From Serratia sp. AKBS12 (GTDB taxonomy: Bacteria; Pseudomonadota; Gammaproteobacteria; Enterobacterales; Enterobacteriaceae): 64,000 nucleotides of DNA. Location of the stretch: the NCBI RefSeq assembly GCF_024793895.1, contig NZ_JANUSB010000015.1:682001-746000 (forward strand), written 5' to 3'. Position 1 is the stretch's first letter. Each line of letters begins with the position of its first letter. Shown one piece after another: positions 36,477-43,626 of the stretch. The translations under genes were made by a program, and so were the position numbers. The notes beneath the pieces were generated by a model. The model was not told the origin of the DNA, made no database searches, and saw only the letters and a program-made list of their open reading frames with translations.

Positions 36477-37007
36477 TCAGTCTTCGTCGTTGACGGTGCG
36501 CAGGCCGTTGATTCCGGCGACGATGTGCGCTTCCAGCTCATCCGGCGAGAATTGCCATACTTTGTAGAAATTGGTTTCGGTCGGCTCCGGCAGCGGCAGG
36601 GTAATGCGCCACGCCTTGCCATCCAGATTCTGATATTCGGCGATGATGCCGATGTAACGCGCATCCAGCGTCGCCTGGCCCGCGAGCTTTTTGCCGATTT
36701 GGCCCGGCGTCAGGAAGAACTGATCGCTGTCCAGCAGGCTGTTGCCGAGCACCCCTTTGGCATCGTTTTGCAGGCTGAAGAAGTCGGCGTCCATAAATTC
36801 TGCGCTGGAGCGTAGCAGCAGCACCCGTAGCTTGATCGGCGCCGGGCGCTGCCCCGCAGTGGCATTGACCTGCCGATCCGCATCAAATGCCAGGCTGTAG
36901 CGCGAGGGCACGCTTTTGGCGGAGGACATGCAGCCGCCAAGTGCCAGGGTACACAGCAGCAACAACGCCTGTCCCCAGCGGTGTGGGGCGTTGAGTGGTT
37001 TCATCAT
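36477..37007 (-). CDS. tssJ: TssJ, outer-membrane lipoprotein of the T6SS
   Basis: A 176-residue lipoprotein with lipobox L-G-G-C (Cys26 acylated) after 'ALLLLCTLA'. The TssJ beta-sandwich follows ('APIKLRVLLLRSSAEFMDADFFSL', 'DQFFLTPGQIGKKLAGQATLDARYIGIIAEYQNLDGKAWRITLPLP'). It binds the periplasmic end of TssM. The start at 37007 (or 37004, tandem ATG) gives a proper signal peptide; the longer upstream frame has no homology-like features. Confidence 0.95.
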   Translation of the reverse strand: MMKPLNAPHRWGQALLLLCTLALGGCMSSAKSVPSRYSLAFDADRQVNATAGQRPAPIKLRVLLLRSSAEFMDADFFSLQNDAKGVLGNSLLDSDQFFLTPGQIGKKLAGQATLDARYIGIIAEYQNLDGKAWRITLPLPEPTETNFYKVWQFSPDELEAHIVAGINGLRTVNDED

Positions 37008-37032
37008 CTGGGTTCTCTTGGCTCGGCGACGG

Positions 37033-37533
37033 TTACTGGATAATCCAGGTAGCCGAATTGGCATCCTTGCAGGCCTTGCTATCGCCGCCGACCTTGACGC
37101 AGTCCTGCTTGGCGGCGCGAGCGCGGCGCGGCAAATCCTTACGCAACGCAGATTTGTACTTTTTCTCTGGCACGCCGGCATTGCGCTGGATGTAGCCGAT
37201 CAGATTGCCACCGCGGATAGCGGAAATGGCCAGCCAGTCGCCCTCCACCGCGCCCAGCGCATAAAACGGCGCTGCGTTATCGAGCTGGCTGACGATTTCA
37301 CCGTTATAACCCGGTTGGCTCATGACGCTGGCAGCGTAAAGGCTGCGGTATTCCTCGTTGATTGGCGTGAACTGTTTTGGCGCGCTGACGGCGACGCGGT
37401 GTTGCAGCTGTACGCCGTTGACTTCGCTGGTGACCAGGGTGTCGTTGTTGATCACCGGTGGCGGCGGCGGTGGGGTGGAACAGCCGGCCAATACCAGGGC
37501 GGAAAGCAGTGTCATCGTAATCCGGATTTTCAC
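37033..37533 (-). CDS. SH3-like lipoprotein heading the T6SS operon
   Basis: A 166-residue lipoprotein: signal peptide with lipobox L-A-G-C (Cys18) followed by a poly-proline stretch. A bacterial SH3-like fold comes next ('SLYAASVMSQPGYNGEIVSQLDNAAPFYALGAVEGDWLAISA', 'NLIGYIQRN') and a Lys/Arg-rich, cysteine-containing tail. It could bind peptidoglycan or TssJ at the outer membrane. The start is GTG, supported by AAGGA 5 bases upstream. It is the first gene of the T6SS run, 26 bases before tssJ, and just downstream of a hexanucleotide repeat tract. It belongs to a T6SS-associated family I cannot name with certainty. Confidence 0.85.
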   Translation of the reverse strand: MKIRITMTLLSALVLAGCSTPPPPPPVINNDTLVTSEVNGVQLQHRVAVSAPKQFTPINEEYRSLYAASVMSQPGYNGEIVSQLDNAAPFYALGAVEGDWLAISAIRGGNLIGYIQRNAGVPEKKYKSALRKDLPRRARAAKQDCVKVGGDSKACKDANSATWIIQ

Positions 37534-37591
37534 AATGTCCTTAATCCTCTATCTGTTTTGTTTTTGACAAAAATCGCTGTGTACCGTGGGC

Positions 37592-37671
37592 CTGCCGCTG
37601 CCGCTGCCGCTGCCGCTGCCGCTGCCGCTGCCGCTGCCGCTGCCGCTGCCGCTGCCGCTGCCGCTGCCGCT
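37592..37671. repeat. CTGCCG hexanucleotide tract, 13 copies
   Basis: Thirteen perfect consecutive CTGCCG units (37592-37669), then CT, with no interruptions. The tract begins 59 bp upstream of the GTG that starts the T6SS operon. Perfect tandem tracts of this size are prone to slipped-strand copy-number change. Because the unit is six bases it would not shift a reading frame, but it would change promoter or leader spacing in 6-bp steps. Confidence 0.97.
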
Positions 37672-37780
37672 TATCGGCGCATCAGAGCAGCGGCCCGGTG
37701 TGGCAGCTCGGCGCGTCGGGTGGTCGAAAGCGCAGTGGGTGATTCGATGGCAGGCGATCGGCGCTGCCGAGGGTAAATGC

Positions 37781-37836
37781 CTTTGGACTGGTGCCGTTGG
37801 CGTGCAAACAGCCGCTGGCAGGACACCAGTCCAAAG
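37781..37836. repeat. Structured inverted repeat upstream of T6SS
   Basis: CTTTGGACTGGTG (37781-37793) is perfectly complementary to CACCAGTCCAAAG (37824-37836). The 30 bases between are themselves nearly self-complementary (GCCGTTGGC.../...GCCGCTGGC), so the whole 56 bp can fold into one long imperfect hairpin. No T run follows. It could be a processed RNA structure or a relic of a mobile palindromic element. Confidence 0.75.
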
Positions 37837-39050
37837 ACATCAGGGGTGGGTAAACCGCAGGCACAGGGCGCGCGCGCCGCCAATGGCGGTCGTCAACGAT
37901 AGTTGCTGACATATTGCGGTGGGCTTGCGTCATGCGGGCGAGACTGGCGAGTGGACGTTCGGGTAACGGATGAGCGAGACGTTCCGTACATTCAGTGGCA
38001 AAGGAGGGGGCATGCATGCCGTCGGCGGCGTAATGATACCGTGCGAACCCGGAGTGCAGGCGCGGGGCAACCTCCGTAGTGGTCGGAGCCAAAACAGAGA
38101 ATTTCGAAGGGTAATGTCCTTGCCGACCGGCAGGACGTGGGCGCACGTTCAGGCGCAACGGTTTTACGACTTTCATTGTGTGTGTAAGGCTTCCTGTGGA
38201 TACCCGCGAACAGACACGCTGCACCGCTCAAAAACAATCCCGTTTTTCGCTTTAATAGATATCAGGCTACGTCACAGCAGATGAATACGACCGGCGGCGA
38301 GGCTGCCGGTAAAGGACGGTGAGGCCACCTTCCCGAAATGAAACCAAAACTGCGCAAAAATTCAAAAGACCACTGCCGAGTAGCGAGGATGCGCATTATC
38401 ACGCCTGAGGCCCTTCGCCGAAGTCAGGGCGAATACGCTCAGAAGGGACGCTGGTGGAAGACGCGCTGTTGTCTCAGCAAAGTTTTGTGTCAATGTCATT
38501 ACGCCAGCTTAACTGTTTGATGACAATTATCAGTACGTCGCGGGCATTTTCCGTGACAGCGGAGACTATGACCGACGCAGTGTAATCGCACGCCTTGCTG
38601 ACGGCAATGTTAAGGCATTTCATACTATCTCTTGGTTTTAGCCATGGCTACCGCACGAGATTGACGCACGATCCCGAGGGCGTATCTGACATAAAAACAG
38701 ACAGTGGCTGACTAAATATTTAACAAAGTTTACACATGTAGAGGTTTGGCAGCAGTCTACAATAGCCGTTCGCAATTGCAAAACCTGCGTCACTTTTCCG
38801 TTATGTTATGGGTAAGGTAAGTAATTTTATTTTTTTAAGCAATATAAACAAATAGTTAAATAGGCTTGTAGTAACTGCGTGTATGGTTTGTGAAAATGGT
38901 CATACCAAGTTAGTTATGTGTTTAAGGTGCGCTAAGCTACTTAAATAGAAACTATTTTTTAACGAAAATTAAGTGGTTGGCTTTTTTTTATCCTTACCAT
39001 TCATTGCGTGAATGAAAACATATAGATGAATTATATGAATATAATTTAGG

Positions 39051-39161
39051 ATGATTCTTATTGGAGTGCTGATTTTTTGTGACACGGCATGGGCGGGTGG
39101 TGCGTTAATTGTGTACCTCGTATCCCGGGACGAAGTGGAATGTAACGATCATTATTGTTAA
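39051..39161 (+). CDS. Possible 36-residue hydrophobic peptide
   Basis: A short ATG frame in the AT-rich gap encodes a hydrophobic N-terminal half (MILIGVLIFCDTAWAGGALIVYLVSR) and an acidic, cysteine-containing end. A TATAAT at 39040-39045 lies just upstream, but no good -35 and only a poorly placed AGG are seen. It could be a small membrane peptide or chance. I do not recognise it. Confidence 0.2.
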   Translation: MILIGVLIFCDTAWAGGALIVYLVSRDEVECNDHYC

Positions 39162-39233
39162 TGGATTAGGGGTAAAATCCGAACGGTATACTTAATCAAC
39201 CGGAGGCGGGCAGGAAAACGGCAGAGGTAGGGA

Positions 39234-39257
39234 CAGGACGCAGCAGGCTGCGCCCTG
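39234..39257 (-). terminator. Hairpin downstream of the curA-like gene
   Basis: The arms CAGGACGCAG (39234-39243) and CTGCGCCCTG (39248-39257) form a 10-bp stem (one G-U pair) with a 4-base loop, 20 bases after the stop of the reductase gene on the minus strand. Its core (GGCGCAGCCTGCTGCG on the minus strand) recurs after flhC at 43547-43564. Confidence 0.55.
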
Positions 39258-39276
39258 TGAGGCCAAGAGAATGCGA

Positions 39277-40311
39277 TTATTCTGGTGCTACGCGGACCAC
39301 CAGTTTGCCGAAGTTTTTACCTTTCAATAAGCCAATAAAGGCTTGCGGCGCATTTTCCAGCCCGTCGACGATATCTTCACGGAACTTGATCTTGCCCTGT
39401 TCGACCCAGGGAGCCATCTGTTGCAGGAATTCGCCATAGCGTGGGGCGTAGTCGTCGAAGATGATAAAACCCTGCATGCGGATGCGTTTTCGCAGGATCA
39501 GCGCTTGCAGCATGGGGAGCCTATCCGGTCCCTCCGGCAGGCCGGTGGCATTGTACTGGGCGATAATCCCGCAGACCGGAATGCGGGCCTTGGCGTTCAG
39601 TAGCGGCATCACGGCGTCAAAAACCGCGCCGCCGACGTTTTCGTAATAGACGTCAATGCCCTGGTGGCAGGCTTTCGCCAACCGTTCGGCGAAGTCATCG
39701 GCACGGTGGTCGATACAGTCATCAAATCCTAATTCTTCACGTACGTAGCGGCACTTTTCCGTTCCACCGGCAATGCCGACCACACGACAGCCTTTCAGCT
39801 TCGCCACCTGACCAACAACCGAGCCTACCGCGCCGCTGGCTGCGGCAACGACTACCGTTTCCCCCGTCTGCGGCTGGCCAATATCCAGCAGTCCCATATA
39901 GGCGGTAAAACCCGGCATGCCCAATACGCCAAGCATGCGTGAAGGGTGGGATAACCGCGCACCAAGGTTGCGCACTTCCTTGCCGTCGGTCAGGGAATAG
40001 TCTTGCCAGCCGGTGGCGCCCAGAACCCAGTCGCCGACGGCAAAATCGGCATGTTTGGAACTCACCACGCGCGACACGGCGCCGGCTACCATCACTTCGC
40101 CGACCTCAACAGGCGGCGCATAGGACGGGGCGTCGCTCATACGGCCGCGCATATAGGGATCGAGCGACAGGTATACCGTGCGCAGCAAAACCTGTCCCTC
40201 GGCCGGTTGCGGTATCTCTACCGTTTCCAGCCGCAGGTTGTCTGGGGTGGGTTCGCCGTGGGGACGAGAAGCCAAAACGATACGGCGATTATGCTGGGAG
40301 TGTTGAGACAT
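39277..40311 (-). CDS. curA: NADP-dependent reductase of the MDR/leukotriene B4 dehydrogenase family (CurA-like)
   Basis: A 344-residue zinc-independent medium-chain reductase ('YLSLDPYMRGRMSDAPSYAPPVEVGEVM', 'LGMPGFTAYMGLLDIGQPQTGETVVVAAASGAVGSVVGQVAKLKG', 'VYYENVGGAVFDAVMPLLNAKARI', 'RIRMQGFIIFDD'). The A-A-S-G-A-V-G-S motif binds NADPH. It is close to E. coli CurA (YncB), which reduces curcumin and related alpha,beta-unsaturated ketones; the natural substrate is uncertain. The ATG follows GGAG. Monocistronic. Confidence 0.9.
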   Translation of the reverse strand: MSQHSQHNRRIVLASRPHGEPTPDNLRLETVEIPQPAEGQVLLRTVYLSLDPYMRGRMSDAPSYAPPVEVGEVMVAGAVSRVVSSKHADFAVGDWVLGATGWQDYSLTDGKEVRNLGARLSHPSRMLGVLGMPGFTAYMGLLDIGQPQTGETVVVAAASGAVGSVVGQVAKLKGCRVVGIAGGTEKCRYVREELGFDDCIDHRADDFAERLAKACHQGIDVYYENVGGAVFDAVMPLLNAKARIPVCGIIAQYNATGLPEGPDRLPMLQALILRKRIRMQGFIIFDDYAPRYGEFLQQMAPWVEQGKIKFREDIVDGLENAPQAFIGLLKGKNFGKLVVRVAPE

Positions 40312-40404
40312 CTGATGCTCCTGGACTGAGGATGTGTAACTCTCAGTCTAGTCAATGCCGTCGATCAATAGGGCGCGTAAGATGCTCAATCGGCATGGCG
40401 TCGG

Positions 40405-40824
40405 TTACAGCGGAACGATCAGCACGTCTATCTGACTGGTATCGACAAAGCGCGCCGCCGAACAGGCGATTTTATTCATTATGCTGTCGCTGTGGTTACC
40501 GCAAATTACCAGATCAAAAGGATGTCGCTGGCTGGCGTATTGCAGGCTATCGCCGAGTTCGCCCTGTAAAATCAAGGTGTCGTCAATCGGGTAATCGGCC
40601 TGATTGCGCAGCGTTTCCATAAACAGCTGCGTTTCCTCTTCCATCAGGCTACGCAGGTCGCCAAGCATTGGGCCGGCAAAACTGTTGTAGATTTCCGGGT
40701 TGGCGATCATGCTCACCAGCGTGATTTTTCCATGGTAGGGGCGAACGATAGCGACGGCTTTTTCCACCAGGCGATGGCTGTCGGCGGCGACGGCTACCGC
40801 GACCAGGACGTTGTGATAGGTCAT
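40405..40824 (-). CDS. uspC: UspC, universal stress protein C
   Basis: A 139-residue UspA-superfamily protein close to E. coli UspC ('NVLVAVAVAADSHRLVEKAVAIVRPYHGKITLVSMIANPEIYNSFAGPMLGDLRSLMEEETQLF', 'HPFDLVICGNHSDSIMNKIACSAARFV'). In E. coli UspC is induced by stress, influences motility and scaffolds the KdpDE system. Its position beside flhDC is conserved in enterobacteria. The ATG has a perfect GGAGGTG ribosome site. Confidence 0.93.
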   Translation of the reverse strand: MTYHNVLVAVAVAADSHRLVEKAVAIVRPYHGKITLVSMIANPEIYNSFAGPMLGDLRSLMEEETQLFMETLRNQADYPIDDTLILQGELGDSLQYASQRHPFDLVICGNHSDSIMNKIACSAARFVDTSQIDVLIVPL

Positions 40825-40973
40825 TTATCACCTCCATTCCGTTTATCCTGTTAAAAGGGTAGAACGTGGCGGGGCGAATAAATGTGTGTTACATCACGCG
40901 CGACAATAAATTCCCCTCACAAGGCGGATATCGCCAGCGAGGTGAACGTTATTTACGCGCGTAATAGTGTCAA

Positions 40974-41189
40974 TTACAGCACTTGCGTCCACAGCGTTTT
41001 TGGCACCTTGCCTAAATCGAACAATTTGCCAGCAACCAATTCGGCTCGACGGTGGTCGGCAGCACGGTACATGTGGCTCATTTCCAGATCGTTATTAATA
41101 GAATAGTTAAGTTTATCATAGACTTTTTCCAGGCTGTCCAGCGTCGAGCACTTACGGAAAGTCATGAGATAATCAGCGGTATTGGTCAT
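40974..41189 (-). CDS. cnu: Cnu/YdgT-type Hha-family nucleoid protein
   Basis: A 71-residue member of the Hha/YmoA family, closest in pattern to Cnu (YdgT): '[24 protein letters not shown]', '[28 protein letters not shown]'. Such proteins bind H-NS or StpA and strengthen silencing of AT-rich DNA. In E. coli cnu lies next to the rsx genes; here the gene lies between uspC and the AT-rich flhDC control region, where it could modulate motility. It may be a paralogue rather than the true cnu. The ribosome site before the ATG is weak. Confidence 0.85.
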   Translation of the reverse strand: MTNTADYLMTFRKCSTLDSLEKVYDKLNYSINNDLEMSHMYRAADHRRAELVAGKLFDLGKVPKTLWTQVL

Positions 41190-42198
41190 GAGTGAAATAT
41201 AGCCTGTTAAGGGAAGGACCGAAGAAAAACATCACCTCTGGCACAGCCGTCGCGCTGGCCGCCAGATGATGAACGACGTAAGAACGGTATTTATAAAAGT
41301 GCCGCGATGGACGGAAAATAGGCTTCGCCCTTGCGACTAACCTGAAAATAATAATCTGCAAGTGCGTTATCGGCAATGCTACTCCACGGCCGGCCGCTAA
41401 ATTCGGGAAAGTCTCAGCCCTCAATCCATCTGTATGCTTGTGCAGTGCAGAGACTGTTGCGGCAGGCATGATGCCCCGAGGTAAATGGCGCGGCCATGCT
41501 CATCACGGCCTGTAACAGATGCTGGCATTTCGCGACGCAACATTTCTCGCTGCCGCCGGGCGATTCACCGCTAATGGCTAACGCGAGTGCGCATTAATTT
41601 TCGCCAAAGTATAAGCAAAGCGAAACTGTGTTTTATTTGCCGAACAAACGAGCAATGCCATGGGAATTTTACCAATAAAAATCCGTGGTGCTGCGTTGCG
41701 ACAAAAAATGCTGATAAAACTAAAGTTATAAATAAAGTTGCCGATAATCCGTTTTAGCCGTCTCTTTAGCCAAAAATAACCCGCTTGCGTTTTTGTGCGC
41801 TGACACAACTCGTTACGTCTGTTTTCTTGTTGGTGACCTAATCGCTACCCGGTTAACCTGATAATTCTCCCCGATGAAATTTAAAACAGACTTTTTAGAC
41901 ATTTCTGCCATCGACTGAATATTTCAAATCCATATAATTCATGTGTGTTATTTTTATGACTGCGATATTATCGTTACTTAACTGGTTATTTATCCTGTCA
42001 TTATGCGATCTTCACAGATTTTTGTTCTGTGATTTTGGTTTGGTGATGCTTTTGTTCGAATTGATCTAAAAAAGATAATTTTTGGGCTTATAAACGTTGT
42101 TTTTAAGACGTTTTTTTACCTGTGACCATTTTTTAAACGTAATTGCGCTTAAAAATCACCCAATGCTGCCGATATTTGGCTTAAATATTTTTTATTTT
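41190..42198. other. Upstream part of the flhDC control region
   Basis: About 1 kb without a supported gene. Short minus-strand frames (41173-41469, 41578-41808) show no domains. Base composition becomes progressively AT-rich toward flhD, with many A/T runs from about 41830 on, suited to H-NS and other nucleoid proteins. Long regulatory regions before flhDC are usual in enterobacteria because many factors bind there. Confidence 0.6.
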
Positions 42199-42214
42199 TG
42201 TGATCAACATCACA
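42199..42214 (+). promoter_or_regulatory. CRP-cAMP site of flhDC
   Basis: TGTGATCAACATCACA is a perfect match to the CRP consensus half-sites TGTGA-N6-TCACA. Its centre is about 72 bases upstream of the inferred flhDC start near 42279, the same distance as the activating CRP site in E. coli (-71.5). Confidence 0.9.
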
Positions 42215-42242
42215 TTGTATTTAAAATTGCCTGCTAGTTACA

Positions 42243-42279
42243 TTGTATGTGCTAATGGTTCGGGGGTAGAGTTGCGCTG
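42243..42279 (+). promoter_or_regulatory. flhDC promoter
   Basis: A -35-like TTGTAT (42243-42248) and -10-like TAGAGT (42267-42272) with an 18-bp spacer predict a start near 42279. The prediction is supported mainly by the spacing to the CRP site (-72) and the RcsAB box (+4 to +17), which copies the E. coli layout. The leader to flhD is then about 260 nt. Confidence 0.6.
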
Positions 42280-42282
42280 CTT

Positions 42283-42296
42283 TAGGAATAATCTTA
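42283..42296 (+). promoter_or_regulatory. RcsAB box in the flhDC leader
   Basis: TAGGAATAATCTTA reads TAAGATTATTCCTA on the other strand, nearly the RcsAB consensus TAAGAATATTCCTA. It falls at about +4 to +17 of the inferred transcript, where RcsAB represses flhDC in E. coli. This links envelope stress to loss of motility. Confidence 0.8.
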
Positions 42297-42539
42297 TTAA
42301 TTTTGTAAAAATAGTTTCATGGTGAATAAACACTATCGAAGCACAATGCTGTACATCCGTACACGTTGCTTATGTACGTATCAATTACTGAATGACGGTC
42401 CGAATAAGTTAAACGGCAAAGAGTTTCTTGGCCGGCAATCAGGGATTCATTTGCCAACTTTGGGATAACTCCCAGGTCACGGGCGATAAATTTATCACCC
42501 AGCGTATGTTTTTAAACATAGTCTGTCGGGATGGGGAAT

Positions 42540-42890
42540 ATGGGTACGTCTGAATTACTTAAGCATATTTATGACATCAACCTGTCATATTTACTTTTAG
42601 CACAGCGTTTGATCAATGATGAAAAAGCATCGGCAATGTTCCGCCTGGGGATCGACGAGACCATGGCGGATGCCCTGTCGCAGCTGACCTTGCCGCAAAT
42701 GGTCAAACTGGCAGAAACCAATCAGCTGGTTTGCCACTTCCGTTTCAACGATCACAATACCATCGCGCACCTTACCAAAGAGTCGCGCGTGGACGATCTG
42801 CAACAAATCCACACCGGGATTTTGTTATCAAGCCATTTACTGCAAGAGCTGTCCGGCAAAGGCGGAAGCGCGACGAAGAAAAGAGCCTGA
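42540..42890 (+). CDS. flhD: FlhD, subunit of the flagellar master regulator
   Basis: A 116-residue protein nearly identical in pattern to E. coli FlhD ('[23 protein letters not shown]', '[17 protein letters not shown]', '[29 protein letters not shown]', '[20 protein letters not shown]'). FlhD4C2 activates class II flagellar promoters. The start at 42540 (MGTSELL) fits the family; ATG 42531 would add three residues. The leader carries CRP and RcsAB sites. Confidence 0.97.
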   Translation: MGTSELLKHIYDINLSYLLLAQRLINDEKASAMFRLGIDETMADALSQLTLPQMVKLAETNQLVCHFRFNDHNTIAHLTKESRVDDLQQIHTGILLSSHLLQELSGKGGSATKKRA

Positions 42891-42892
42891 TA

Positions 42893-43474
42893 ATGGTAGA
42901 GAAAAGTATTGTTCAGGAAGCCAAAGACATACAGCTTGCCATGGAGCTGATCACGCTGGGTGCGCGCTTGCAAATGCTGGAAAGTGAAACGCAGCTCAGT
43001 CGCGGGCGGTTGATCAAACTTTACAAGGAGTTGCGTGGCAGTCCGCCACCCAAAGGTATGCTGCCGTTTTCCACCGACTGGTTTATGACGTGGGAACAAA
43101 ACATCCATTCCTCAATGTTTTACAACGCCTATCTGTTTTTGCTGAAAAGCGGCCAGTGCACCGGCGTCGAGGCGGTGATCAAGGCATATCGGCTGTATCT
43201 GGAACAGTGTCCGGAACAGCCGGGTGAAGCGCCGCTGCTGGCGCTGACCCGTGCCTGGACATTGGTCCGTTTTGTCGACAGCGGCATGCTGCAACTGTCC
43301 GCCTGCAACTGCTGCGGCGGTACGTTTATCACCCACGCGCACCAACCGCTGAACAGTTTTGTCTGCAGTTTGTGCCAGCCTCCATCCCGCGCAGTAAAAA
43401 GACGTAAACTTTTGCCGCAACTGGCCGATAGTACTCCACAACAGCTGGACGAACAGGTTAAACGCGCGATCTAG
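42893..43474 (+). CDS. flhC: FlhC, zinc-binding subunit of the flagellar master regulator
   Basis: A 193-residue protein matching E. coli FlhC ('[31 protein letters not shown]', '[33 protein letters not shown]'). Four cysteines near residues 137-160 ('ACNCCGGTF', 'FVCSLCQP') bind zinc. It forms FlhD4C2 and makes the DNA contacts. It starts 2 bases after the flhD stop. The 3' end of the gene also contains a sigma-28 promoter for motA. Confidence 0.97.
   Translation: MVEKSIVQEAKDIQLAMELITLGARLQMLESETQLSRGRLIKLYKELRGSPPPKGMLPFSTDWFMTWEQNIHSSMFYNAYLFLLKSGQCTGVEAVIKAYRLYLEQCPEQPGEAPLLALTRAWTLVRFVDSGMLQLSACNCCGGTFITHAHQPLNSFVCSLCQPPSRAVKRRKLLPQLADSTPQQLDEQVKRAI
43405..43431 (+). promoter_or_regulatory. 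Sigma-28 promoter for motAB-cheAW, inside flhC
   Basis: TAAA (43405-43408), a 15-base spacer, and GCCGATAG (43424-43431) match the FliA consensus TAAA-N15-GCCGATAA except for the last base. It lies within the last 25 codons of flhC and about 180 bases before motA. The motif is seen directly; its use is inferred. Confidence 0.8.
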
Positions 43475-43546
43475 GCCAGGCGCAGTTCTGGCTGACAGCA
43501 ACAACAACGCTATTCAATCGTAGGGATCGGCCAACCGGTCCAGAGA

Positions 43547-43564
43547 GGCGCAGCCTGCTGCGCC
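43547..43564 (+). terminator. Hairpin between flhC and motA
   Basis: GGCGCAG (43547-43553) pairs perfectly with CTGCGCC (43558-43564) around a CCTG loop. There is no T run. It may end flhDC transcripts or protect their 3' end. The same core sequence occurs after the curA-like gene. Confidence 0.4.
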
Positions 43565-43626
43565 GTTACGCTTGCGTCGCGCGTTTACCCCACCTTCCAT
43601 CCACATTGTCACTTTAAGGAATGCGT

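Larger units (their letters stand above)
37672..39233. other. Orphan region between T6SS operon and curA-like gene
   Basis: About 1.56 kb without a gene I can support. The first 600 bp are GC-rich and contain a 13-bp inverted repeat (37781-37836) and overlapping frames on both strands (minus 37682-38224, plus 37970-38284) with no recognised domain. From about 38690 to 39060 the sequence becomes very AT-rich (T and A runs), typical of H-NS-bound or promoter DNA. A 36-codon frame at 39051-39161 is noted as a weak candidate. Confidence 0.5.

Noticed and set aside
37781-37836. Integron attC site.
   Set aside because: The paired ends lack the GTTRRRY/RYYYAAC core sites and no integrase or cassette is nearby.
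37586-37909. Plus-strand frame encoding a long Leu-Pro dipeptide repeat, and other frames through the hexamer tract giving poly-Ala or similar.
   Set aside because: The frames exist only because a CTGCCG tract lacks stops. There is no ribosome site or recognisable domain after the repeat, and it lies in the operon's upstream region.
37682-38224. 180-residue minus-strand frame and overlapping 37970-38284 plus-strand frame.
   Set aside because: Both are rich in Arg, Pro and Ser, as expected of shadow frames in GC-rich non-coding DNA. They overlap each other, have no clear ribosome site and match no family I know.
41173-41808. Minus-strand frames 41173-41469 and 41578-41808 in the flhDC upstream region.
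   Set aside because: One overlaps the start of the Cnu-like gene. Neither has a ribosome site, a domain or consistent codon use.
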